Assembly: GCF_014842025.1 (NCBI RefSeq)
Contig: NZ_JACYUY010000001.1
Span: forward strand, 102,818 to 166,817
Direction: 5' to 3'
DNA length: 64,000 nucleotides
Source of the DNA: Massilia sp. CFBP 13721
GTDB taxonomy: Bacteria > Pseudomonadota > Gammaproteobacteria > Burkholderiales > Burkholderiaceae_D
Shown one piece after another: positions 8,543-17,781 of this stretch. Made by a program: the position numbers and the translations under genes. A model generated the notes under the pieces. That model worked only from the letters and a program-made list of their open reading frames with translations. It was not told the origin of the DNA and ran no database searches. How positions within the stretch are numbered: position 1 is the stretch's first letter; each line of letters starts with the position of its first letter.

Positions 8543-9763
8543 ATGCCCGAATCTCTGCCCAACTACGCCGATCTCGGCCTGCAACTTGCCTGGCCGCTGG
8601 CCATCGCCCTGGCTTGGATGGCCGGCGAACTGATTTTCCGCTGGACCGCGCTGCCGCGCATCGCCGTCTACGGCCTCGGCGGCTTCGTGTTCGGCAACCT
8701 GGCCGCCGGTTACCTGCCGCCGTCCGAATCGAAGAACTTCATGCTGCTGGCGAACCTGGGCTTCGGCCTGATCCTGTTCGAACTCGGCTACCGCATCAAC
8801 CTGCGCTGGCTGCGCAGCAATCCGTGGATCGTCGCCACCTCGGTGCTGGAAGCGGTGCTGACCTTCGCCGCCGTCTACCTGGTCGCCGGCATGTTCGGCA
8901 TGGAGCGCCTGCCGGCCGCGCTGACCGCCTCGCTGGCGATGTCGAGTTCGCCGGCGGGCCTGCTGCGCGTGCTCAACGAGCAGGGCGCGGCCGGGCAGGT
9001 GACCGAGCGCGCCATGCACCTGACCGCGCTCAATTGCGTGATGGCCGTGTTCACCTTCAACGTGGTGGTCGGCATCGGCGTGTTCCAGACCTCGGGCGAC
9101 CTGGCCCACGCGGCCGGCAGCAGCCTGCTGGTGCTGGGCGCGTCGAGCGTGCTCGGCGCCCTGTTCGGCGCGCTGGTGCCGCTCTGGCTGCGCATGATTG
9201 CCGTAGTTCGCCACACTGCGCACGACACCGCGCGCGACGCCACGCTCGCCTTTGCCTTGGCCGTGGTGCTGCTGGTGGCCGTCACCACCGTGCTGCAGTT
9301 CTCGCCTGTACTGGCGGCATTGACGTTTGGCCTGGTCGCGCGCCACCGCCGCATCGCGCTGTCGCCGGCGCAGCGCAATTTCGGCGTGCTGGGCGACTTG
9401 CTGGCCGTGCTGATGTTCTTTTTTGTGGCCACCAAGGTCGAGGTCGAGCACCTGGGCGGCGGCATCGCCCTCGGCCTGCTGCTGGTCATCGTGCGCGGCC
9501 TGGTGAAAGTCGGTGTGTGCACCGCCTTTGCGCGCGCCTCCGGCATCTCGGCGAAGAAGGGCGCGCTGTCGGGCCTGGCGCTCACGCCGATGGCGGTGTT
9601 CGCCATCCTGCTGATGGAGCAGACGCGCTGGATCGGCGTCGATCTGTTCGACAGCCTGGCGCCGCTGGCGGCGGTGATGCTGCTGCTCGACGTGCTCGGG
9701 CCGATCCTGACCCAGCGCGCCGTCGTCTGGGCCGACGAAACCCGCAACACCAAGGAGGCATAA
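8543..9763 (+). CDS. Kef/CPA2-type cation:proton antiporter, membrane domain only
   Basis: About 406 residues with roughly 11-12 hydrophobic helices, matching the sodium/potassium-proton exchanger domain of CPA2 proteins (AVYGLGGFVFGNLAAGYLPP, GLILFELGYRIN, ALTASLAMSSSPAGLLRVLNE). Unlike KefB/KefC it ends right after the membrane domain (LLDVLGPILTQRAVVWADET) and has no KTN nucleotide-binding tail. I chose the ATG at 8543, which has GAGGA upstream, over one 13 codons earlier. The YbdK-like ligase starts 3 bases after the stop, so they are surely cotranscribed. Confidence 0.85.
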   Translation: MPESLPNYADLGLQLAWPLAIALAWMAGELIFRWTALPRIAVYGLGGFVFGNLAAGYLPPSESKNFMLLANLGFGLILFELGYRINLRWLRSNPWIVATSVLEAVLTFAAVYLVAGMFGMERLPAALTASLAMSSSPAGLLRVLNEQGAAGQVTERAMHLTALNCVMAVFTFNVVVGIGVFQTSGDLAHAAGSSLLVLGASSVLGALFGALVPLWLRMIAVVRHTAHDTARDATLAFALAVVLLVAVTTVLQFSPVLAALTFGLVARHRRIALSPAQRNFGVLGDLLAVLMFFFVATKVEVEHLGGGIALGLLLVIVRGLVKVGVCTAFARASGISAKKGALSGLALTPMAVFAILLMEQTRWIGVDLFDSLAPLAAVMLLLDVLGPILTQRAVVWADETRNTKEA

Positions 9764-9766
9764 ATC

Positions 9767-10891
9767 ATGGCACTGCCACCATTCGCACAATCGCATTCGC
9801 TCACCATGGGCGTCGAACTCGAGCTGCAGCTGGTCAGCCTGTCCGACTTCGACCTCGTCGCCGCCTCGCCCGACATGCTCGAACTGCTGGAACGTGCGCC
9901 GTTTCCCGGTAACGTCACGCCCGAGATCACCGAGAGCATGCTCGAGATTAATTCGAGCGTGCATACGCACCATGGCGAATTGCTGAAGGAACTGCGCGAG
10001 ATCCGCGACACGCTCTTGCGGGCAGGAGACCGCCTGAATGTCGGCATCTGCGGCGGTGGCACGCACCCGTTCCAGCAGTGGTCGCAACGTAAAATCTTTT
10101 CCAAGCCGCGCTTTCGCGAAGTCTCGGCGCTGTACGGCTACCTGGCCAAGCAGTTCACGGTGTTCGGCCAGCACGTGCACATCGGCTGCGCCTCGGGCGA
10201 CCAGGCCCTGTACCTGCTACATGCGCTGAACCGCTACATCCCGCATTTCATCGCGCTCTCGAGTTCGTCGCCCTTCCTGCAGGGCAGCGACACCCAGTTC
10301 AACTCGGCGCGCCTGAACAGCGTGTTCGCCTTTCCGCTGTCCGGGCGGGCGCCCTTTATCCTCAGCTGGGAAGCCTTCGAGCGCGATTACTTCCGGCGCA
10401 TGGAAAACACCGGCATCGTGCGCAGCATGAAGGACTTTTACTGGGACCTGCGCCCGAAACCCGAGTACGGCACCATCGAACTGCGCGTCTGCGACACCCC
10501 GCTGACGGTCGAGCGCGCGGCGGCGCTGGCCTGCTACCTGCAGGCGCTGTGCCGCTATCTGCTCGAAGGGAACGAGCCGCCGCCGCTCGAAGACGACTAC
10601 CTGGTCTACAACTACAACCGCTTCCAGGCCTGCCGCTTCGGCCTCGACGGCACCCTGGTGCACCCGCAAAGCCACGAAACGATCTCGCTGCGCGAAGACA
10701 TCCTGACCACCCTGCGCCGGCTCGAGCCCCATGCCAAGGCGCTCGGCAGCGAAGCGGCGCTGGACCACCTCTACCGCGAGACGCATACCGGCAGCGACGC
10801 GCAGACGCTGCGCAATGCGTATGCGGAGGCGGGCAGTACCGAGGGAATTGTCGATGCGGCGCTGCGGCGCTTTCGCGAGGACACGGAGTAA
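9767..10891 (+). CDS. ybdK: YbdK-type carboxylate-amine ligase (glutamate-cysteine ligase 2 family)
   Basis: Protein of 374 residues, the usual length for the GCS2 family. These enzymes join glutamate to cysteine with ATP; E. coli YbdK does so weakly. Visible family features are the N-terminal [22 protein letters not shown], the glycine-rich [11 protein letters not shown], and HVHIGC. The ribosome site AAGGAGG sits ten bases before the ATG, inside the end of the antiporter gene. The antiporter neighbour is notable because Kef systems are controlled by glutathione adducts. Confidence 0.9.
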   Translation: MALPPFAQSHSLTMGVELELQLVSLSDFDLVAASPDMLELLERAPFPGNVTPEITESMLEINSSVHTHHGELLKELREIRDTLLRAGDRLNVGICGGGTHPFQQWSQRKIFSKPRFREVSALYGYLAKQFTVFGQHVHIGCASGDQALYLLHALNRYIPHFIALSSSSPFLQGSDTQFNSARLNSVFAFPLSGRAPFILSWEAFERDYFRRMENTGIVRSMKDFYWDLRPKPEYGTIELRVCDTPLTVERAAALACYLQALCRYLLEGNEPPPLEDDYLVYNYNRFQACRFGLDGTLVHPQSHETISLREDILTTLRRLEPHAKALGSEAALDHLYRETHTGSDAQTLRNAYAEAGSTEGIVDAALRRFREDTE

Positions 10892-10910
10892 GATTACCGA
10901 GAGCGGACGC

Positions 10911-10933
10911 AAAAAAAAGCCCGCCGCGGCGGG
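10911..10933 (-). terminator. Hairpin with T-run on the minus strand
   Basis: A perfect GC palindrome (CCCGCCGCGGCGGG) is followed, read on the minus strand, by eight T. It would stop leftward transcription coming from the PEP-CTERM gene and may act both ways. Its outer part also matches, in inverse, CGGGCTTTTTT at 11248-11257. Confidence 0.6.
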
Positions 10934-11009
10934 TAATACCGTTCAGTCAAGCCTGGGCGAAATGACTGTCAGCGGTGAACCGGGCCACACTGGCTGAGTT
11001 TCGTTAATC

Positions 11010-11159
11010 GTAGGGTGGACTCTTGAGTCCACGGCCGTTTCGTTTCACTCCCACACGCTGGCGTCAGCCCGTAAGTACGAGCTCCAGGACTAGGTGGCGC
11101 ATTTCGATGTGCATGAAAAGGGCCGTGGACGGAGCGGTTCGCCGCCCGGTCCACCCTAC
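11010..11159. repeat. GTAGGGTGG inverted-repeat element, copy 2
   Basis: The left unit is GTAGGGTGGACTCTTGAGTC followed by CACGGCC. The right unit ends GGTCCACCCTAC after GGCCGTGGAC. It lies between the convergent YbdK and PEP-CTERM genes, inside a gap (10892-11276) that otherwise holds only split terminator sequences. Confidence 0.85.
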
Positions 11160-11276
11160 GTATCGCGCGATTCGCATTTCGCGACAGAGAGTGGCACTAG
11201 CTGAAATGCGTAACACGCCACGCAACTGAACGGCATTACGCTGTCGCGGGCTTTTTTATGTCCGTACCGAAGATGA

Positions 11277-11876
11277 TCAGGCGCGGCGGCGGCGCGCGAC
11301 CAGGCCGACCAGGCCCAGGCTCAGCAGGGCCAGCGAAGCCGGCTCCGGGACGGCGGTCACGCTGACGTTGTCCAGCACGCCGTCGATCGATACGGTGCGG
11401 TTGGTCGCCAGGTCGGAAAAACGCAGCGTGGTGGCGGTGCCGTTGGCGCCGAAGTTGAAGCTGAAGCTGCCCAGGGCGCCGTTCGAGCCGCCGGCGACGG
11501 TCTTCGACGCCAGCAGGGTCGTGCCGTCGGCGCCGAAGACCGAGGCCAGCAGCGACTGGCCGCAGCTGCTCGTGCAGGAAGTTGCGCCGAAGTCGAAGTT
11601 CACCGTGTATTGCGCGCGGGTGGTGGTGACGAAACTCTGCCAGATGCTGCCGTTCGGGGTGCTGTCGCCGCCATTGAATGCCACGACGTTGCTGCCGTTC
11701 TGGGCCGGGTTGCCGGCGCCGAAGTACGAGCTGTTGCCGATGCGGGCGATATCGACGTTGCCGCTCTTGTTCCAGCTGGTCAGGCCGGCTTCGAAATTGC
11801 CGTTCAGGATAGGGCCGGCGCTGGCGCCGACGGTGGCGAACAGGGCGGCGGCGGCGAACAAGGTTTTGACAAACAT
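11277..11876 (-). CDS. PEP-CTERM sorting domain protein
   Basis: Exported protein of about 199 residues. Residues 1-21 form a signal peptide (MFVKTLFAAAALFATVGASA). The body is rich in Gly, Asn, Ser and Thr and begins GPILNGNFEAGLTSW, like carbohydrate-binding folds of this group. The C-terminus has the sorting signal VPEPASLALLSLGLVGLVARR: PEP motif, hydrophobic helix and basic tail. In the family an exosortase cleaves this signal during export to the surface or exopolysaccharide matrix. The ATG at 11876 has CTGGAG upstream, better than the ATG 16 codons earlier. Confidence 0.9.
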   Translation of the reverse strand: MFVKTLFAAAALFATVGASAGPILNGNFEAGLTSWNKSGNVDIARIGNSSYFGAGNPAQNGSNVVAFNGGDSTPNGSIWQSFVTTTRAQYTVNFDFGATSCTSSCGQSLLASVFGADGTTLLASKTVAGGSNGALGSFSFNFGANGTATTLRFSDLATNRTVSIDGVLDNVSVTAVPEPASLALLSLGLVGLVARRRRA

Positions 11877-12036
11877 GACTAACTCCAGGTTGGAAAAGAA
11901 TGTTTGATATAAAGCAATGTTCATGCCAATATGGAAATAATGAACTTATTCAAGTACTTGGATTGGCATCCTGATAAATCTCATTGTCTATTGTAAAGTT
12001 TTCCGACAGGAAATGACTAGGGTGGCGTCGTCCTGG

Positions 12037-12531
12037 TCAAAGATGCGCCAACGGGACCTGTGCGCCGGCTTCGTCCGCCGCCAGTAGCGTGATCAGGCGC
12101 GCCAGGTCCGCTTCCATCCGCTGCAAAGTCGCGTCGTCGAGGCTCGACAGGGCATCCGGCAGCACACCGGCGAAGGGCAAGGGAGCACGCCGCAGCAATT
12201 CATCCGCAGCGGGCAGGGCGCGCAACGCCACGCCGCGGCGGTCGACGCCTTCGCGCGCGGCCGAGATCAGGCCGCGCTGGGTGAGGGTGCGCACCAGGTT
12301 GCTGGCGGTGGACTGGTGGATATCCAATGCGCGCGCCAGTTCGGTGACGCCGATGCCGGGTGTTTGCGCGATCACCGACAGCGCCCACAGTTGCGCGCCA
12401 CCGAGGCCGGCTTCGCGCTCGACCTGGCGGAAATGGGTTTTCACGGAGTTGAAGACGATCCGGAACTGGCGCAGGACGCGCGTGGCGGGATCGGGTTCAA
12501 GCAGTTCTGCAGGAGGGGACGCTAAGGACAT
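12037..12531 (-). CDS. MarR family transcriptional regulator
   Basis: Regulator of 164 residues with the MarR winged-helix fold: LWALSVIAQTPGIGVTELARALDIHQSTASNLVRTLTQRGL is the helix-turn-helix (about 50-92), and VDRRGVALRAL is the wing. MarR proteins bind DNA as dimers and usually repress nearby genes. The start at 12531 lies 120 bases from the divergent penicillin-binding protein gene, so it may control that gene or itself. Its ligand is unknown. The same frame stays open far upstream, opposite the penicillin-binding protein gene, but that extension is an artefact of GC-rich antisense sequence. Confidence 0.88.
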   Translation of the reverse strand: MSLASPPAELLEPDPATRVLRQFRIVFNSVKTHFRQVEREAGLGGAQLWALSVIAQTPGIGVTELARALDIHQSTASNLVRTLTQRGLISAAREGVDRRGVALRALPAADELLRRAPLPFAGVLPDALSSLDDATLQRMEADLARLITLLAADEAGAQVPLAHL

Positions 12532-12651
12532 CCCGCCATCATAGCGGAAAGGCCATGGCGCCGCGAGGGCGCACGGTCCGGCGCGGGACGTGACGCGGCG
12601 GCGTGGTCGGCTATACTTGGCAAACAAAGGATTAATTGAGCAAGGAAACCA

Positions 12652-15075
12652 GTGGACCAGGACGAGAAGACCGAGAGTGGCATTCGGCAGCAGGCAAGGG
12701 ATTTGTTCGGCAGCGCGGGCGGTAAAGCACGTGCCGGCGTGCGCCAGGCGCACGGTTTCATCGAAGGGCGTCCGCGCCACCAGCAGGCGCTGATCGTCGG
12801 CGCCCTGGCGTTGGCGGCGCTGGCCGCGGCCCTGGTCGTCTACCTGATCATCCTGATCCCGCTCACCCCCGGCATCGACGACCTGAAACAGGTCAGCAGC
12901 GCGCGCCCGAGCCGGATCCTGTCCGCCGACGGCAAGGAGCTCGGCACCTTCGAGCAGGGCCTGCAGGAGCGCGTCAAGCTGTCGCAAGTCTCGCCGCACG
13001 TCGTGAAAGCCCTGATCTCGACCGAGGACCACCGCTTCTACGAGCACCACGGGGTCGACTTCACGCGCATCGCCGGCGCCCTGCTGGCCAGCCTGAAGGG
13101 CGATGCCCAGGGCGGCTCGACCATCACCCAGCAGCTGGCGCGCAACATGTTTCCGGACGAGATCGGGCGCGCACGCAGCATCAACCGCAAGCTCAAGGAA
13201 CTGATCACCGCGATCAAGATCGAGAACACCTACAGCAAGACCGAGATCCTGGAAGCCTACCTGAACACGGTGCCCTTCCTGTACAACGCGCGCGGCATCG
13301 AGATGGCGGCGCGCACCTATTTCGGCAAGCCGGCCCTGAAGCTCGACGTGCTGGAAGCGGCCACGTTGGTGGGCATGCTGAAGGGGACCTATTACTACAA
13401 CCCGGTGACCAACCCGGAACGCTCGCTGGCGCGCCGCAACGTGGTGCTGGGGCAGATGGCCAAGCATGGCGCCTTCAACGAAACCCGCCTTGCCGCCTTG
13501 AAGAAGCGTCCGCTGCGCCTGGACTTCGAACGCCTGGCCGAACGCAGCGGCCGCGACAACCACTTCACGGCGCACGTGCGCAAGTGGCTGCTCGAATGGG
13601 CCGACGAAAACGACTACGACCTGGCGCTGGACGGCCTGGTGGTGCAGACCACGCTCGACGCCGACCTGCAGGAGGCGGCCCTGCGCGCGGTCGAGAAGCA
13701 GGCCGGCGCGCTGCAAGCGGTGGCCGACGTCGAGTGGGCCAATCCGGGCTTGCCGGGGTCGAGCTCGATCGGCACCTATACGTCGATGCGCTCGAGCGTC
13801 AAGGCCTTCGACTATTACTGGCACACCCACGGCGCCCAGCTCGACGCCTTCGTGCGCGAGAGCGCGGCCTACCGCAAGGCGGTCGCGGACGGCGAGGCGC
13901 CGGCGGCGGCGCTCAAGCGCATCAAGGGCGACCGCGACTTCATGCGCAAGCTGCGCGAATCGAAGGCGCGCCTGGAAGCGGGCTTCGTCGCCATCGACCC
14001 GGCCACCGGCGAAGTGAAAGCCTGGGTCGGCAGCCGCGACTTCGCACGCGACCAGTACGACCACGTGGCCCAGGCCGCGCGCCAGCCGGGTTCCACCTTC
14101 AAGCCCTTCGTCTACGGCGCCGCGCTGGAAAACGGTATCCCGCCCGAGCAGCCCTACGTCGACGCGGTGATGGACATCCGCGCCGCCGACGGCACGGTCT
14201 GGCGCCCGACCGACATGTCCGGCACGACCGGGCGCCAGATGACGATGCGCGACGGCCTGGTGTTCTCGAAGAACACGATCACGGCGCAGGTGATGCGCGA
14301 CGTCGGCTTGCCGCCGGTGGTGAAACTGGCGCAGAACCTGGGCGTGCGCCAGAGTAAACTGCAACAGGTGCCGTCGCTGGCGCTGGGCACCAGCCCGGTA
14401 ACCCTGCTCGAGATGGTCAGCAGCTACGCCACCATCGCCGCCCAGGGCGAATACCGCAAACCCGTGTTCGTGCGCCGCATCACGGACCGCGACGGCAACG
14501 TGATCGCCGACTTCGCCAACGTTCGTCCCGAACGGGCGATGTCGCAGGCATCGAGCGTGACCCTGATCGACATGCTGCGCGGCGTCGTCAACCGCGGCAC
14601 CGGCACCGGCGTGCGCTACCGCTTCGGCATCAACGGCGACGTCGCCGGCAAGACCGGCACCACGCAAAACAATGCCGACGGCTGGTTCATCCTGATGCAT
14701 CCGAACCTGGTGGCCGGCGCCTGGGTCGGCTTCAACGATAACCGCGTGACGATGCGCAGCAGCTACTGGGGGCAGGGCGGCCACAACGCCATCCTGCTGG
14801 TGGGCGACTTCTTCAAGACTGCGCTGGACGGCGGCAAGATCGACCGCGACGCCCTGTTCCCGGGCGGCCGCCCACCGGCGCCGCCGCGTCCGCGCGAGGA
14901 AGAGACGGAAGAAGAATTCATCGAGCCGGGCGATCTGATCGAAGGCATGCCGGCCGAGCCACCGCCGCCGCAGGAAGAAGGAGCCGTCGAGGACGAGGCC
15001 GTGGAAGTGATCGACGCGCCGATGGAAGGCGTGCCGCCACCACCGCCGCAGCCGGTGCCGACGCCGATGTTCTGA
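12652..15075 (+). CDS. Class A penicillin-binding protein (PBP1A-like)
   Basis: Bifunctional peptidoglycan synthase of 807 residues. One membrane helix (about 46-72) is followed by the GT51 glycosyltransferase domain, with catalytic Glu125 in STEDHRFYEHHGVD and GGSTITQQLARN. The transpeptidase domain has Ser481 in QPGSTFKPF, SKN in VFSKNTITAQ and Lys667 in KTGTT. The last 60 residues are acidic and proline-rich (PPPPQPVPTPMF), an unstructured tail. The start is GTG at 12652 with AAGGA upstream. Stand-alone gene, divergent from the MarR regulator. Two repeat elements follow immediately. Confidence 0.93.
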   Translation: MDQDEKTESGIRQQARDLFGSAGGKARAGVRQAHGFIEGRPRHQQALIVGALALAALAAALVVYLIILIPLTPGIDDLKQVSSARPSRILSADGKELGTFEQGLQERVKLSQVSPHVVKALISTEDHRFYEHHGVDFTRIAGALLASLKGDAQGGSTITQQLARNMFPDEIGRARSINRKLKELITAIKIENTYSKTEILEAYLNTVPFLYNARGIEMAARTYFGKPALKLDVLEAATLVGMLKGTYYYNPVTNPERSLARRNVVLGQMAKHGAFNETRLAALKKRPLRLDFERLAERSGRDNHFTAHVRKWLLEWADENDYDLALDGLVVQTTLDADLQEAALRAVEKQAGALQAVADVEWANPGLPGSSSIGTYTSMRSSVKAFDYYWHTHGAQLDAFVRESAAYRKAVADGEAPAAALKRIKGDRDFMRKLRESKARLEAGFVAIDPATGEVKAWVGSRDFARDQYDHVAQAARQPGSTFKPFVYGAALENGIPPEQPYVDAVMDIRAADGTVWRPTDMSGTTGRQMTMRDGLVFSKNTITAQVMRDVGLPPVVKLAQNLGVRQSKLQQVPSLALGTSPVTLLEMVSSYATIAAQGEYRKPVFVRRITDRDGNVIADFANVRPERAMSQASSVTLIDMLRGVVNRGTGTGVRYRFGINGDVAGKTGTTQNNADGWFILMHPNLVAGAWVGFNDNRVTMRSSYWGQGGHNAILLVGDFFKTALDGGKIDRDALFPGGRPPAPPRPREEETEEEFIEPGDLIEGMPAEPPPPQEEGAVEDEAVEVIDAPMEGVPPPPPQPVPTPMF

Positions 15076-15076
15076 T

Positions 15077-15235
15077 GTAGGGTGGACTTCGTCCACGCGT
15101 CCGTGCCGATGCGGACCGCACGATTGCCGGAGACCGCGACAATGTGCCCATGGTGTTGCGGGCATGCGATCGCATCCGAATACGGACATGTTGCGGCATG
15201 CATGGGTACGACCGCGTGGGCGGAGCCCACCCTAC
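15077..15235. repeat. GTAGGGTGG inverted-repeat element, copy 3
   Basis: The left unit is GTAGGGTGGACTTCGTCCAC then GCG; the right unit is CGCGTGGGCGGAGCCCACC then CTAC. The spacer shares GTGCCGATGCGGACCGCAC with copy 4 and ATGTTGCGGCATGCATGGG with copy 12. It begins one base after the penicillin-binding protein stop codon. Confidence 0.9.
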
Positions 15236-15312
15236 GGTTCACAACCGTTCCAGGTCTTCGAGGGGCGCAAGGTACTCCCGCGTGGATCGGCAGCCCGGAA
15301 CGCCGAGGTAAC

Positions 15313-15477
15313 GTAGGGTGGACTCCCGAGTCCACGCGTACGTGCCGATGCGGACCGCACCGTTCTTGTCGACCGTATCGATTGCCCACCACGTCGTCGT
15401 GATCCGACCGCGTGCGGACGCCGGAGATGTTGCGGCTTGCATGCGCACGTACGCGTGGGCTCGGGAGCCCACCCTAC
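15313..15477. repeat. GTAGGGTGG inverted-repeat element, copy 4
   Basis: The left unit is GTAGGGTGGACTCCCGAGTC then CACGCGT; the right unit is ACGCGTGGGCTCGGGAGCCC then ACCCTAC. It is arranged in tandem with copy 3, 77 bases apart, in the 481-base convergent gap between the penicillin-binding protein and the SDR gene. No gene is seen in that gap. Confidence 0.9.
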
Positions 15478-15556
15478 GATGCGCGACGGTTGTGGGTTGG
15501 TGCAGGTCGTATGATATTTGCAAAAACGGCCCCCACGACGGGACCGTTCCGGATTC

Positions 15557-16396
15557 TTACAAAATCGGCGTCCCGCCGGTGACCGCGATCCGCGCCCCGG
15601 AGATGTAGCTCGCCTGCTCCGACGCCAGCAGCACGTACACCGGCGCCACTTCGGCCGGCTGGCCGGGGCGCTTCATCGGCACCTGCTGGCCGAAGCTTTC
15701 GACTTCCTCGGGCGGCATGGTCGACGGGATCAACGGGGTCCAGATCGGACCGGGCGCCACCGAGTTCACGCGGATGCCCTTGTCGGCCAGCAGCTGGGCC
15801 AGGCCGGCGCTGAAGTTGGCGATCGCGCCCTTGGTGGCGGCGTAGGCCAGCAGCGTCGGTTTCGGTTTGTCGGAGTTGATCGAACTGGTGTTGATGATCG
15901 ACGAACCGGGCGCCATGTGTTTTACCGCGGCTTTGCAGATGTGGAACATTGCCGTGATGTTCACCTGGAAGGTGTAATCCCATTCCTCATCGGGGATCTC
16001 TTCGAGCGAGTCGCGCGTCATCTGGAAGGCGGCGTTATTCACCAATACGTCGATGCGCCCGAATTCCTGCACGGCGCGCTCGACGATGGCGCGGCAGTGG
16101 CTTGGCACCGCCAGGTCGCCCGGCACCAGCACGGCGCGGCGGCCCGCTTCCTCGACCAGGCGCGCCGTTTCCTGTGCATCATCGTGCTCGTCCAGGTAGG
16201 CGATCAGCACGTCCGCGCCTTCGCGCGCAAAGGCGAGCGCCACGGCGCGGCCGATGCCGCTGTCGCCGCCGGTGATCACGGCCGCCTTGTCGGCCAGCTT
16301 GCCGGAACCCCGGTAGCTGGTTTCGCCGTGGTCGGCTTTCGGCGTGAGCGCGGACTCGTGGCCGGGCGGCTGCTGTTGTTGCTTGGGCTGGTTCAT
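15557..16396 (-). CDS. SDR family oxidoreductase (YghA-like)
   Basis: Short-chain dehydrogenase of 279 residues with the long N-terminal extension typical of the YghA/general-stress subgroup (QPKQQQQPPGHESALTPKADHGE). The nucleotide-binding motif is TGGDSGIG (about 43-50), with NNAAF at about 123, Ser in NTSSINS, and the catalytic YAATK. It reduces or oxidises an unknown carbonyl or alcohol with NAD(P)H. GAGGAA precedes the ATG. It lies 45 bases downstream of the MscS gene on the same strand. Confidence 0.9.
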   Translation of the reverse strand: MNQPKQQQQPPGHESALTPKADHGETSYRGSGKLADKAAVITGGDSGIGRAVALAFAREGADVLIAYLDEHDDAQETARLVEEAGRRAVLVPGDLAVPSHCRAIVERAVQEFGRIDVLVNNAAFQMTRDSLEEIPDEEWDYTFQVNITAMFHICKAAVKHMAPGSSIINTSSINSDKPKPTLLAYAATKGAIANFSAGLAQLLADKGIRVNSVAPGPIWTPLIPSTMPPEEVESFGQQVPMKRPGQPAEVAPVYVLLASEQASYISGARIAVTGGTPIL

Positions 16397-16441
16397 CGCA
16401 ATTCCTCGTTCAATGGTGGGTTGACGCGCAGCCCAGAGGTA

Positions 16442-17584
16442 TTACGCCCCTTTCGGCAGGCTGCGCAGGGTGGCCGGGTGCCGCGCGCGGTCGTGCGGCA
16501 CCTCGGGCGCTCCGGGTTCGACTGCATCCTGCAGCAGCAGTTGCTGCGCGCGCGGCGCGGTCGAGATGCCGAGGTCGGCAAACATCTGCATCGAGGCCAG
16601 GATCACGGCCTGCTGGGTATCCATGAAGAGGGTGTAGTCGGCGTCGAGGATCGTGTAGATGACTTCCCACTCGATGTAATCCTGGGTGTACTTGGACAGG
16701 TGGGCGCGGTCGAAGCGCACCTTGTCCTGGCGGCCGATGAATTCCGCGATCGCGGCCGGCACCTTCTCCGCCAGCGCGGGCGGGGTGTCCGGATGGGCGC
16801 GCAGGTTGTAGACGATGCGGCGCGTGACCATGCGCTTGAAGTTGGACAGCGTGTCCTTCAGCAGTTCGGCGTTCGAGACGATGATCTGTTCGCCGCTCGA
16901 GGCGCGCAGGCGGGTCGTCTTCAGGCCGACTTTCTCGACCGTGCCCGAGGTCTTCGAGGTCGAGATGAAGTCGCCCACTTCGAACGGCTTGTCGATGGCG
17001 ATCGACAGCGAGGCGAACAGGTCGCCCAGCACGTTCTGCACGGCCAGTGCGATGGCGATACCGCCGATGCCGAGGCTGGCGACAAAGGTCGTGATGTTGA
17101 TGCCGAGGTTGGCCAGCAGCGCCAGCGCGAAGATCACCCAGACACTGGTTTGCAGCACCCAGATGATGAGGGTATGGGCGATCGTGACCTGGGAATCGGC
17201 CGCTGCCTGGTCGTGGGTCTGGAAGTAGCGGCGCGCGGTGACCTTGATCGCGCTGTGCAGGTAGATGGCCAGCTGCAGCCCGAGCGTCAGGAACCACAGG
17301 TGGCTGACGCGCTCATTCCAGGGCGCCGGCAGGTCGAGGGCCGACAGGCCGATCAGGACCGAGGTGGCGAACACGACCAGGTTGCTGGTGCGCGCCAGGG
17401 TCTTGCGCAGCACTTCGGCCACGGGGCGGTGCGCGCGCTCCTCGTCGCCGAGCTGGTTCAGGCGGCGCCGGCCGAGGGCGAGCGCGCCGTGGATGGCAAG
17501 GAAGGCGCAGACGGCAAGGGCCACTGCGAAGAGGGCATTGGGGAGCGTGATGTCGAGGGACGCGATGAAGGCGCGGATATCCAC
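16442..17584 (-). CDS. Mechanosensitive ion channel of the MscS family
   Basis: Membrane protein of 380 residues. Several helices come first (about 15-35, 75-95, 100-120, 140-165). The pore-lining glycine/alanine helix and beta domain follow (ASLGIGGIAIALAVQNVLGDLFASLSIAIDKPFEVGDFI), then the alpha/beta cytoplasmic cage ending after DADYTLFMDTQQAVILASM. It opens when membrane tension rises, releasing solutes on osmotic downshock. The start is GTG at 17584 with AAGGAGCC upstream. A fragment of a second MscS-like gene lies near 34.9 kb. Confidence 0.9.
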   Translation of the reverse strand: MDIRAFIASLDITLPNALFAVALAVCAFLAIHGALALGRRRLNQLGDEERAHRPVAEVLRKTLARTSNLVVFATSVLIGLSALDLPAPWNERVSHLWFLTLGLQLAIYLHSAIKVTARRYFQTHDQAAADSQVTIAHTLIIWVLQTSVWVIFALALLANLGINITTFVASLGIGGIAIALAVQNVLGDLFASLSIAIDKPFEVGDFISTSKTSGTVEKVGLKTTRLRASSGEQIIVSNAELLKDTLSNFKRMVTRRIVYNLRAHPDTPPALAEKVPAAIAEFIGRQDKVRFDRAHLSKYTQDYIEWEVIYTILDADYTLFMDTQQAVILASMQMFADLGISTAPRAQQLLLQDAVEPGAPEVPHDRARHPATLRSLPKGA

Positions 17585-17742
17585 TATGGGCTCCTTTTTT
17601 TATGGAATAGGGGGCGCAAGGGCGCGCTGTGGCACACAAACCCGCGTCGGCGCTGTCGCCGGCGGAGATGCGATGTCAGTTCAGCGTAGTGAAACCGACT
17701 GCTGGCTGGCCGCAGTGTAGCCGCGACCCTGTAGCCGCGGCG

Positions 17743-17773
17743 CAGGGTGGACGCACGGGGCGTCCGCTACGAC
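17743..17773. repeat. Decayed single unit of the GTAGGGTGG family, copy 5
   Basis: CAGGGTGGACGCACGGGGCG followed by TCCGCTACG keeps the stem GGACGC/GCGTCC but has lost the exact ends. It lies just 3' of the DUF3606 gene. Confidence 0.45.
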
Positions 17774-17781
17774 GATGGTGA

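Noticed and set aside
12532..15189. A reading frame of over 1000 codons on the minus strand, opposite the penicillin-binding protein and ending in the MarR gene
   Set aside because: Its sequence is His/Arg/Val-rich with no family likeness until the last 164 residues, and the opposite strand has a complete, motif-perfect class A PBP. Long antisense frames are expected at this GC content.
15077..15477. A CRISPR-like array, because similar 25-base units recur with spacers
   Set aside because: The units are inverted pairs, not direct repeats of constant spacing, there are only four in a row, and no cas gene is present.
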